A stretch of 64,000 bases of DNA from DASZVB01 sp036272055 (GTDB lineage: Bacteria; Myxococcota_A; Polyangia; Polyangiales; Polyangiaceae). Positions 25,764 to 34,500 of this stretch are shown in pieces. The notes beneath the pieces were generated by a model, which was not told the origin of the DNA, ran no database searches, and worked only from the letters and a program-made list of their open reading frames with translations. Position 1 is the stretch's first letter; every line of letters starts with the position of its first letter. A program made the position numbers and the translations under genes. Where the stretch lies: the NCBI GenBank assembly GCA_036272055.1, contig DATAZL010000063.1, forward strand, positions 98,168-162,167, in the 5' to 3' direction.

Positions 25764-26771
25764 TCAGCGCGCGACCGGCGCGCAGGGTCCGGCGTAATAG
25801 GAAAGCGTCTTTTTGTCGCGGCACGCAGCGCAGGCGTTGGAGAACTGGACGAACTTTGAGGAGGGGCACGGCGCCTTGATACAGCGGACTCCGGTGTCGA
25901 CCTCGGCACAGACGGGGGCGTAGAGCATCGTGCACATCTCGGCCTTGCGCTGCTCGGCAGTGCACGTCTGTTGCTCACCCGGGGTCGGCGCGAGGCCGGT
26001 CGCGGCGTCGGACGACGGCGCCGACTCGATAGGCGGCGCGGCGCTCGCGGTCGGCACTGCGGACGCGGCGGGTGCAGGCGCGGCGACGGCGAGCGCGGCG
26101 CGGAGTGCCGCTGCGCCGGGATGATCGTACTTGCGCTCGACGACGATCTCGCTCGGGACGACGTCCTTGCCGTAATACGCGCTGCTCCACCTGGAGCGCG
26201 GCTCGACCACTGCGCCGTCGATGGATGCGCCGGCGAAGACGCCGTCCACGTCGACGTAGGCGATGACGTCGTGGGTCGCGGTCGTCGCCCGCGCCTCTCC
26301 CGTGTCGTTGCCTGCGGCGACGCTGGCGTTCGCGCCGAGCGTGAGGCCCGACCGCAGCACGGCGTCGAGCGCGCCGTCGTTCATGAGCAGAAGGACGACC
26401 GCGGCTTCGCGATAGCCGATCTGCGGGCCGATGCTCCCCGAGCCGATGCCATAGAACGCCGGGGCGCTGAAGGTGCCGTCCTTGCCGCGAGCGACGAGGA
26501 CGCCGGTGCCGCCCTCCCCGCCGACGATGAACGACGCCTTGATGAGACGCGGAAACACGAGCACGCCGCGCGCGTCTTTCAGGAAGCGGTCGAGCGACTC
26601 GAACCGTGCGTTTTGCCGCATGCTCGTCACCGCCGCAGCGGATTCATCGACGATGCGCTGCTCGGCTTCCGCTCCCGGTGCGTCGGCGCTGGCGGCTGGC
26701 GGCGTGTGGTGGCACGCGACGACAGCCGTCGAGAGCGAAACAAGGCACATGGCAACAACCCAGCTCTTCAT
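25764..26771 (-). CDS. SYLF-domain lipoprotein with C-terminal Kazal-like Cys-rich domain
   Basis: 335 residues. The signal peptide ends in the lipobox VVAC (Cys 20), giving a predicted lipoprotein. Residues ~40-220 resemble the SYLF/Ysc84 lipid-binding domain: ARGVLVFPRLIKASFIVGGE, TGVLVARGKDGTFSAPAFYG, GSIGPQIGYREAAVVLLLM. After an Ala/Pro linker comes a Cys-rich module with eight Cys, including MLYAPVCAEVDTGVRC, FSNACAACRDK and YYAGPC. This is the Y-x-P-V-C...N-x-C-x-A-C...G-x-C arrangement of bacterial Kazal-type protease-inhibitor domains. The combination is unusual; see findings. Start ATG 26771. Confidence 0.8.
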   Translation of the reverse strand: MKSWVVAMCLVSLSTAVVACHHTPPAASADAPGAEAEQRIVDESAAAVTSMRQNARFESLDRFLKDARGVLVFPRLIKASFIVGGEGGTGVLVARGKDGTFSAPAFYGIGSGSIGPQIGYREAAVVLLLMNDGALDAVLRSGLTLGANASVAAGNDTGEARATTATHDVIAYVDVDGVFAGASIDGAVVEPRSRWSSAYYGKDVVPSEIVVERKYDHPGAAALRAALAVAAPAPAASAVPTASAAPPIESAPSSDAATGLAPTPGEQQTCTAEQRKAEMCTMLYAPVCAEVDTGVRCIKAPCPSSKFVQFSNACAACRDKKTLSYYAGPCAPVAR

Positions 26772-26825
26772 GGCGAGCCCGACGTAAGACCGGCTCGTCG
26801 CGTAGGCAACCCGCAGAACCAGTGC

Positions 26826-27854
26826 TCAGGATTGCGGCGCGCGTGGCTCGCTGTTCTGGAAGTCGAGCATCCATGCCGGATACTCGAGGGGAAGCGCGCT
26901 CGCCGAATCGAGAGCGGTGACGTGCTCGGGAGCGAGCTTCACGTCGCTCGCGGCGAGGTTGTCCTGGAGCTGCTCGGGGGTTTTTGCGCCGATGATCACG
27001 CTGGTGACGAACGGGCGGGTGAGCACCCAAGCGAGCGCGACGCGGGCGACCGAAAGCCCGGTCTCGGACGAAACCTTCCGGAGCGCGCCGAGCACCCGCG
27101 GGAGCCGCTCAGGATCGACGGGCGGAAAGTCGAACTGCGCGCGGCGGGCGCCATCCGGTCCCTTCTTGTCCGCGTCGAACTTGCCGGACAGGAGGCCGCC
27201 CGCGAGCGGGCTCCACGGAAGGATGGCGAGCCCCTGGTCCATCGCGAGCGGCACGACGTCGCGTTCGATGTCGCGCCCGGCGATCGAGTAGTACATCTGC
27301 GCGCTGACGAAGCGGCTGTAGCCGTTCGCTTCGGCGTAACCGAGCGCCTTCATCGTGTGCCACGCGGCGAGGTTGCAGTAGCCGACGTAGCGGACCTTGC
27401 CGGACTTCACGACGTCGTCGAGCGCGCGCACCGTCTCTTCGATCGGTGTGCCGCGGTCGAGCCCGTGGATCTGGTAGAGGTCGACGTAGTCGAGCTTCAG
27501 ACGTCGGAGGCTGGCATCGATGCCGGCGAGGATGTGCCCGCGCGAGAGACCGACGTCGTTGATTCCCTTGCCGGTGCGGCCGCGCACCTTGGTGGCGACG
27601 ATAAGGTGCTCGCGACCCCGCTTCAGCGTGCCGAGCGCCTCGCCCAGGAGTCGCTCCGACTCCCCTTCGGAATAGACGTCGGCGGTGTCGATGAAGTTCA
27701 CTCCCGCGTCGAGCGCGGTGCCGACGAGCCCTTCGACTTCTTGAGAGCCGAGCTTGCCGATGGCTTGCCAGAAGCCCTTGCCGCCGAAGGTCATGCACCC
27801 GAGACAGATCTCGGAGACGTAGAGGCCGGTCTTCGCGAAAGGTCGGTAGCGCAT
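26826..27854 (-). CDS. Aldo/keto reductase
   Basis: 342-residue NADPH-dependent oxidoreductase of the aldo/keto reductase superfamily (TIM barrel). Catalytic tetrad: D in NFIDTADVY, Tyr of that motif, K in IVATKVRGR and H in LYQIHGLDRG. Start MRYRPFAKTGLYVSEICLG and NADPH-binding SVIIGAKTPEQLQDNL are typical of the YajO/Tas-like group. Physiological substrate unknown. The frame extends upstream but only the part from ATG 27854 is homologous. Confidence 0.92.
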   Translation of the reverse strand: MRYRPFAKTGLYVSEICLGCMTFGGKGFWQAIGKLGSQEVEGLVGTALDAGVNFIDTADVYSEGESERLLGEALGTLKRGREHLIVATKVRGRTGKGINDVGLSRGHILAGIDASLRRLKLDYVDLYQIHGLDRGTPIEETVRALDDVVKSGKVRYVGYCNLAAWHTMKALGYAEANGYSRFVSAQMYYSIAGRDIERDVVPLAMDQGLAILPWSPLAGGLLSGKFDADKKGPDGARRAQFDFPPVDPERLPRVLGALRKVSSETGLSVARVALAWVLTRPFVTSVIIGAKTPEQLQDNLAASDVKLAPEHVTALDSASALPLEYPAWMLDFQNSEPRAPQS

Positions 27855-27988
27855 GCGCAAAGTTAAAGCACATCCGACCCGCGCCCGGGAGCCGCAGTGG
27901 GGCGACGCGTCTCGGACGCCGCGTGAACAGAATGACTCTTCGGGACGTTTTTCGCGGCACGGATGGTGCACCGTGATGACGGACTTCG

Positions 27989-28909
27989 ATGATACCGCTT
28001 GCCCCCGGTCGGCGGACCTCTCGGCCCGACGTTCCCCGCGTCGTGACCGCGAGCTGGACGATAAAGACTTGGCGCTGGTTGAAAGATCTCTACGTGCGCA
28101 TGGATCGCGCGCGAACTTTCGACCTCGCGGCGCAGACGGCTTTCTGGCTCTTTCTCTCACTGATTCCCCTCGCTGCCGTCGCGGGCCTCGTCGCAGCGCG
28201 CATCTCCACCGACTCGGATCGGCTGAATCCGCTCCTGAGTTCCCTTCCGGCCGCGACGCGAACTCTGATAGCGAGCGAGCTCGTGCAGATGTCGTCGTGG
28301 AACGGCGGCACGGTGAGCGTCACCAGCGCCGTGGTGTTCGTCTGGCTCGCGTCGAGCGGCGTCCATGCTGTCTTCGACTCGCTCGAGCTCGAAACGGGAG
28401 AGACGCGACCCTGGTGGAAGAAACGCCTCTTCTCGCTCGCGACGTGCGTTTCTCTCTCCGTCGTGGTTGCGCTCCTCGCCGTGCTCGGTCCCGGGCTCGA
28501 GACCGGCTTCGACTGGCTCGTGCGGCTCTTTCCGGGTCTGCGGGAGTTCGACTTTCGCGCTACATGGTGGCAGCTGCCGGTGCGCGTTTTCCTCGGCATC
28601 GCGCTCGGGTTTGGCTACGTCGCGGCGCTGTATTGGGTGGGCGTGCCACGGACGGCACGCGGGAGGCTCCCGATCTTGCCGGGCGCGGCAGTAGCCGTCG
28701 CGCTCCAGATCGCGCTCCGCTTCGGCTACGGGTACTACCTGGCGCGAATCGGCAACGGCGCGGCGTACTCGGCGGGCCTCGCAGTCATCGGGCTCACCTT
28801 GACCGGACTCTACCTGTTCGTGATTGCGCTTCTGACCGGTGCAGTGGTCAATCGCAAACTCGGAATGCCCGAAGCGCCGTGCGCCCCGAAGCCTGCCCCT
28901 GCGAGCTAA
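27989..28909 (+). CDS. YihY/BrkB-family membrane protein
   Basis: 306 residues with about six membrane segments. Family traits are FDLAAQTAFWLFLSLIPLAAV (the A-A-x-x-A-F/S-L-F-P element), VFVWLASSGVHAVFDSLELE, VLGPGLETGFDWL, YWVGVPRTARGRLPILPGAAVAVALQ and LTLTGLYLFVIALLTGAVVN. Function of YihY proteins is unsettled; earlier naming as RNase BN was wrong. ATG 27989 is used, but the first ~25 residues are uncertain. Its TAA overlaps the stop of the convergent gene. Confidence 0.85.
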   Translation: MIPLAPGRRTSRPDVPRVVTASWTIKTWRWLKDLYVRMDRARTFDLAAQTAFWLFLSLIPLAAVAGLVAARISTDSDRLNPLLSSLPAATRTLIASELVQMSSWNGGTVSVTSAVVFVWLASSGVHAVFDSLELETGETRPWWKKRLFSLATCVSLSVVVALLAVLGPGLETGFDWLVRLFPGLREFDFRATWWQLPVRVFLGIALGFGYVAALYWVGVPRTARGRLPILPGAAVAVALQIALRFGYGYYLARIGNGAAYSAGLAVIGLTLTGLYLFVIALLTGAVVNRKLGMPEAPCAPKPAPAS

Positions 28910-29418
28910 GGAGCTTTCGGGCTCACGCCGGGCACCTGGTTCGGCGCGGTCTTTTCTGTCTGCCCGGGCGGCAGAACGACGTTCTCTTCACGGGCCCGAC
29001 CCACGGCGAGCGGCTCGGGATCGGGAATCTCGGCGCCCTTCTCGTCGTGCCAGATCCCGGCAACGAAGAGCAGCGTGCCGTCATTCGAGCGGACGGTCTT
29101 CCACGGGGCAAACGTGGCGTCGGCGGGAGGGAGCACCCACTTGCCGTAGGTCCACGCCCAGCGCCGGCCGGTCCAGCTCCACTCCCCGTCTACCCAGACG
29201 GCGCCTGCGCGCGGCTTGTCGGGAATGAACTCGACACGCGCCGGAGGCGGAGGAAACGGAACCTCCGCCGCCTCGCCCGTTTTGAGCGGTTTCGGATCCG
29301 GATGAGTGGGTTCGGGAACGGAGCTCCCGCCGCACCCCACCGCCATCGAGAGGACTACGGCGAAAATTGCCGCATGTGTCAGTTGCGCACGCTCTCGGAA
29401 ATTGATCGATACGGCCAT
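28906..29418 (-). CDS. Predicted lipoprotein with WxxGxW-type repeats
   Basis: About 170 residues. A signal peptide (THAAIFAVVLSMAVGC) ends at a lipobox-like Cys followed by GGSS, so it is probably lipidated. The mature part has Trp-rich motifs, VWVDGEWSWTGRRWAWTYGKW and GIWHDEKG, that resemble the YxWGxW/WxxGxW repeats of envelope proteins of unknown role. ATG 29418 chosen; a GTG at 29433 is in frame. It is divergent from the tamA-like gene by 38 bp, so the promoters must overlap. Confidence 0.72.
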   Translation of the reverse strand: MAVSINFRERAQLTHAAIFAVVLSMAVGCGGSSVPEPTHPDPKPLKTGEAAEVPFPPPPARVEFIPDKPRAGAVWVDGEWSWTGRRWAWTYGKWVLPPADATFAPWKTVRSNDGTLLFVAGIWHDEKGAEIPDPEPLAVGRAREENVVLPPGQTEKTAPNQVPGVSPKAP

Positions 29419-29456
29419 GCGTCGGACTCGCACTTGCTCTAGTTAGCAGGACACAG

Positions 29457-31556
29457 ATGCGATTTACGACCGTCATCGCTCGAAGCAAGGCCCTGGGCTT
29501 CGTCGTTGCGGTTTTGCTGTCTGCGTGCACCTCGATCCCGAAGGGCCGCTCGTCGGTGGACGACGTGTCCGTCGTCGGAGCCCACAAGGTCGACGACAGT
29601 GACATCGAAGAGAAGATCGCGACGGCTCCGAGCCCGAAGTTCTTGATGCTCTTCAGGGGCTTCATCTACGACTACGAGATCTTCGACCGGTTGACGCTGC
29701 AGCGCGATCTGGCGCGCGTCGAGCGATATTACCGGGCGCGCGGCTTTTACGAGGCTCACGCGAGAGCGGGCCGCGTCCTCAAGAAGAGTGACGGGCACGT
29801 CCACGTAGAGATCGTCGTCGAGGAAGGGCCACCCACCGTCATCGGCAAGGTCGAGATTCAGGGAATCCAGTCGCTGCCACAGGACGAGCGAAAGCGGACG
29901 CTCAAGCGTGCGGGAAAGCTCTTGCCGAAGGGAGACCGCTTCGAGGAGGGACCGTTCGGTGACGCGGAGACGGCGATCAAGAAGCTCCTCAATGACCGCG
30001 GCTACGCGCACGCGACGGTGACGCGCGACGCCGTCGTCGACGTGGTGCATCACACCGCGGACATCATGCTCACGGTCGAGACGGGCCCGAAGGCCGTCTT
30101 CGGCGACGTCACCATCGACGGCCTCGGCAATCTCCCCGACGCACCGGTCCGGCGCGCGCTCGACATCACGAAGGGCAAACCGTATTCCGCGTCGGAGCTC
30201 GACGACGCGCAGCAAGCGGCCCTAGACCTCGGCGTGTTCAGCTCGGTCGACGTCATTCCCGACCTCGGCGATCCGAAGACCGCGTCGACGGTCGTCCCCG
30301 TCCACATCAAGGTCGAGCGCGCCAAGCTCCACGCCTGGAAGCTTGGCGGTGGCGCCGAGTTCGACCCCATCAAGACGGACATCCACGGCATCGTGGGCTG
30401 GCAAGATCACAACTTCCTCGGCGGGATGCGTCAGTACACGGTCTCGTTCCGGCCGGGTGTCGTGCTCTATCCGCTCCGGGTGAACGACTGGGTCGCGCCG
30501 CAGCGGCTCCTCCCCGAGTTCAAGCTGAAGAACGAGTTCCGGCAGCCCGGCTTCATCGAGGCACGCACCAACGCGTTCATCCGCCCCGAGCTGAATCTAT
30601 TCCCTGTCCTTCTTCGAACCCACGTGAACTCGAACGACCCGGTGCTCGGGTACCTCGAGTTCAAGGGCGGCGTCGGCGTGGACCGCCAGCTCTGGAAGTT
30701 TTACGGAAGCCTTTCTTACAACGTGCAGGTCGAAAGTCCTTTTTACTACAAGGGCCCCGCCGACAACGATCTGAAGACGCTGGTGATCGCGTATCCGGAG
30801 CTCGATACACGCTTCGATTTCGTGAACGACCGCGTCAAACCGCGGAAGGGCGTGTCGGTGTCCAACACGCTCCAGGTCGCCGGAGGGATATTCGGAGGCG
30901 TGGCACGGGACGTGCGACTCCAGCCCGACGTGCGTGGCTACATCCCCCTCGGAAAGCGCGTCACGCTGGCGGCGCGTGCCGCCGTGGGAGTCCTCTGGGC
31001 GAATAACTACGGCGACTCGGTGCGCGATCCCACGAATGGATTCCAGAACGACACCGCCGGGCGCACCAACGACCTGCAGATCATGTTCTTCCGCGGGCTG
31101 TTCGCCGGAGGGCCGAACTCCGATCGCGGCTATCCGCTGCGCGGTATCGGCCCTCACGAGCCCGTCCCCTTCGAGAGCATCGGCGGCATCTCGACGGCGA
31201 GCTGCAACGCGAACGCGACGACGGCTGCGGACTGCCTCGTGCCCGTCGGCGGCTTCACGTCGTGGGAAGCGTCGCTCGAGCTCCGGATCACCATCGCCGG
31301 CCCCGTCTCGATGGCGGTGTTCACCGATAGCGCCGACGTCGCGAACGCAATCGCCATCCATCTTTCACGGCCGCACCTCTCGTCGGGTCTCGGGTTGCGC
31401 TACGACACGCCGGTGGGCCCGATCCGTCTCGACGTCGGCTATCGACTCCCAGGGCTCCAGTTCATCGGGGGCCGGGGCAGCGACACCGAGCCGGATCCCG
31501 ACAAGCTCGTCGGCTTGCCGATCGCGCTCGCCTTCGGGATCGGGGAGGCCTTCTGA
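29457..31556 (+). CDS. Omp85-family outer-membrane assembly protein (TamA-like)
   Basis: 699 residues. The signal peptide ends LLSAC, a canonical lipobox (Cys 24). Three POTRA-like segments follow: VSVVGAHKVDDSDIEEKI, IGKVEIQGIQSLPQDER and FGDVTIDGLGNLPDAPVRRAL. The C-terminal half is a 16-strand barrel of the Omp85 type with GPNSDRGYPLRGIGP (the barrel R-G-Y/F motif of lid loop 6) and the closing block GLGLRYDTPVGPIRLDVGYRL. It ends in Phe, as expected of a BAM-recognised beta signal. Its TGA overlaps the tamB ATG, so the two work as a TamA-TamB pair. Confidence 0.88.
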   Translation: MRFTTVIARSKALGFVVAVLLSACTSIPKGRSSVDDVSVVGAHKVDDSDIEEKIATAPSPKFLMLFRGFIYDYEIFDRLTLQRDLARVERYYRARGFYEAHARAGRVLKKSDGHVHVEIVVEEGPPTVIGKVEIQGIQSLPQDERKRTLKRAGKLLPKGDRFEEGPFGDAETAIKKLLNDRGYAHATVTRDAVVDVVHHTADIMLTVETGPKAVFGDVTIDGLGNLPDAPVRRALDITKGKPYSASELDDAQQAALDLGVFSSVDVIPDLGDPKTASTVVPVHIKVERAKLHAWKLGGGAEFDPIKTDIHGIVGWQDHNFLGGMRQYTVSFRPGVVLYPLRVNDWVAPQRLLPEFKLKNEFRQPGFIEARTNAFIRPELNLFPVLLRTHVNSNDPVLGYLEFKGGVGVDRQLWKFYGSLSYNVQVESPFYYKGPADNDLKTLVIAYPELDTRFDFVNDRVKPRKGVSVSNTLQVAGGIFGGVARDVRLQPDVRGYIPLGKRVTLAARAAVGVLWANNYGDSVRDPTNGFQNDTAGRTNDLQIMFFRGLFAGGPNSDRGYPLRGIGPHEPVPFESIGGISTASCNANATTAADCLVPVGGFTSWEASLELRITIAGPVSMAVFTDSADVANAIAIHLSRPHLSSGLGLRYDTPVGPIRLDVGYRLPGLQFIGGRGSDTEPDPDKLVGLPIALAFGIGEAF

Positions 31557-34500
31557 TGGCGCGACCCCGTCGCTGGCCGCGGCTCGTCGGCAAGGGGGTG
31601 GCTTGGTTCGTCGGCGTCGTCGCAGGGCTCGTCGTGCTCGTGCTGCTCTGTGCGAACCTGCCGTTCGCCCGTCGCATCATCGCGAAGCAGGTGACCGGCG
31701 CGCTCGACGGCGTGGTCAGCGGCAAGATCACGATCGACCACATCGGTCGCGTCGGACTGACCGGCGTGAGTGGCGTGCAGGGGCGGCTCTCCGACGCCGC
31801 CGGCCATGCACTCCTCACGGCGAACGGCGTCTCTGCGAGCCTCCGCACCATCACGCTGGTGAAGTCGCTGTTCGGTAAATCGGGGCTCGACGTGCACGTC
31901 GACTCCATCGTCATCGACCACGTCGATGCGCGGCTCGACGCGGATAAGGACGGCAATCTGCTGCTCCTCGCGGCCCTCTCCCCTCCCCCTCCGCCGCCCA
32001 ATGCGCCGCCGCCCAAGCCGTCGACGTTGAAGCTCACCATCGACGAGGCGAAGCTCGGTTCGGCGTGGGCGCACGGCGTGCCGTCCCCGGGTTTCCTGGT
32101 CGACGCCGATCTTCGCAAGCTGAATCTCGGCGTGACGCTCGCCGGCGGCAAGACGACCGCGGACCTGCGCGCGCTCCGCGTCGAGACGCGGGCGATGCCG
32201 AACGGCGCGAACGTGAAGGGCGACCTCGTCGCGCACGTCGAGCTGCCGCCCGCGCCGCTGAAGGTCGGCGCGAACGGGAGCTTCACCGGCACCGTCGGGG
32301 ACATCCGAGCGCAAGCGAAGGGCTCGCTCGCGAACGACGTGGTGAGCGGTCACCTCGGCGCGGACGCGGAACCCGCGTCGCTGTCGAGCCTGGTGCCGTC
32401 GCTCCGGCTCCGGAGCCCGGCGAAGCTCATCGTCGACGCGGGCGGCACCCTGCCGAACGTGCACGCGACGGGCGCGGTCGAGACCGGGCCGGCAAAGGTT
32501 GCTCTCACCGCCGACGCCGTCGTCGGCTCGCCGATGCACGGTCACCTCGAGCTCGACGCCGATCATGTGAACCTCGCCGCGATCCTGCAGAATGCGCCAG
32601 AGTCGGATCTGAACGCGACGGTCCGGGCGAACGGCTCGCTCAAGAAGAACGGCAAGCTCACCGGCAACTTCGAGGTCGACGCGCGACCGGCCGAGATCGC
32701 CTCCCAGGCGCTCCCGGCGATGACACTGAAGGGGAATCTCAGCGAGTCGAACGGCGACGTGAAGCTCGACGTGAATGAGCCCGGCACGAAGACGCATCTC
32801 ACGGCAGATCTGAACCTCCAGAAGATGGAACTCGACTACGACGCGAGCATCTCGGTGCCGGACTTCACGCACCTGAAGCGCTTGCCGGCGGGGAGCAGCG
32901 GGAGCGCGTCGATCCGTGCCCGCGGCATGGTGTACCTGACGACCAGCACCTTCTCCGCGGACGTCCGCGCGGAGGTCGCCAACGTACAGTCGAGCGGCGC
33001 CAGGATCCGCAAGGCGGACATCGCGGCGCTCGTCACCGGCCCCTTCTCGAACCCCGACGTGGACGCGACGGTGACCGGCAGCGGCGTGGTCGCGGCGGGA
33101 CGCACCTTCGACAGCGTCTCTCTCCTCGCCAGGGGCAACCAGAGCGGCGCGCACGTGACGGCGTCGCTGAAAGGCGCCCCCGGCACGCCCGACGTCGACG
33201 CGACGACGAACGTGCTCCTCGGCGACGGGGTGAGCCTCGACGACGTGCTCGCGAAGATCGGCAAGGGGCAGGAGCGGGTGCGTGCGCGCGTCGCCACGGT
33301 GCGCATGAAAGACGGCGTGATCCAGGCGAACGGCATCACCGTCGACGGCGCGGGCGCCGACGTCTCCGCCGCCGCCCGCATCGCGCCGGCGGGAATGGAC
33401 GTGCGCGCCATCTCTGCCGGCTTCGACATCGGCAAGGTCGCCCGCGCTCTCGGCGTCGAGGATCGCAGCATCAAGGGGAAGCTCTCCCTCGACGTGGACC
33501 TGAAGACCCGCGGCAATACCGCCCGCGGCAAGGTCGGCGTGGAGCTCACGGGCGGGGGTTACAGGGGCGTCTCCGGCGTCGAGCTCCGCATGGCAACGTC
33601 GGTGGACGGACGCCGCTTCACCGGCAAGATCAACGCGAAGGTCGACGGCGGCCACGTCGACATCGACGCCGACGACCTCACCCTCGGCGGCTCTCCCCTG
33701 TCGGCTCGAGCCTGGACGCATGCCTTCGGGCACCTCGCGCTCGACGCGAACGTCGATCTGTCGCGGCTCGCCAGGGTTCTCCCGACGGAGATGCTGCCGT
33801 TCGACGACATGGCCGGTCACGTTGCCGTGACCGGTGAGCTCACACGGGGCGCCACCGACGCCTCCCCCGAAACGACCTGGACGGTACACACCGACGGCTT
33901 CCGCGCATCGGCAAAGAGCGAGGGGCAGCCGCCACACGACGGCACCAAGGTACGCGCTCCCCCGTCGTGGCACACCGCGGGCGTGGACGTCGACGGCTCC
34001 CTCGCCATCGCCAAGGAGCACGGACGCACCACGTTCGGCGCGCAGTTCCGTGACGCGAACGGCGCGCTCGCGTCGGTCGATCTGTCGGCGGATCTGCCGT
34101 ACCTCGAGGTGCTCTCGGACCCGAGCGCGTCGGCGAAGACGCTCGAGACGGTGCCGTTCAAGCTGAGGTTCGCGATCCCGCAACGGCGGCTGTCGAAGTT
34201 ACCGCCGATGCTCGCGACGTCGGGGATGGACGGCGACGTCGCGCTGACGCTCGAGGCGAGCGAGACCGCGCGCGAACCCCGGGTTCAGCTCACCGCGACG
34301 CTCGACCATCTCGAGGCGCGCGGGCGGCGCAAGGCGATGCCGGTCGACGTCCGCATCGACGGCAAATACAGCGACGGCGTCGCCGACATCGGCATCGCGG
34401 TGGACGCCAAGGCAAAGAACGCCCTCGTGCTGAAGTCCAAGGTGAACGCGAAGGTCGCCGACTTCATCGACGGGAAAGGCGACAAGGCGGAGTGGGACGG

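Noticed and set aside
31439..34183. Long minus-strand open frame opposite tamB (914 codons), and a similar one at 34199-35794
   Set aside because: Composition is Arg/Glu/Val/His-biased with no domain, and it mirrors the codon bias of tamB on the other strand. This is an antisense shadow expected at ~70 % GC.
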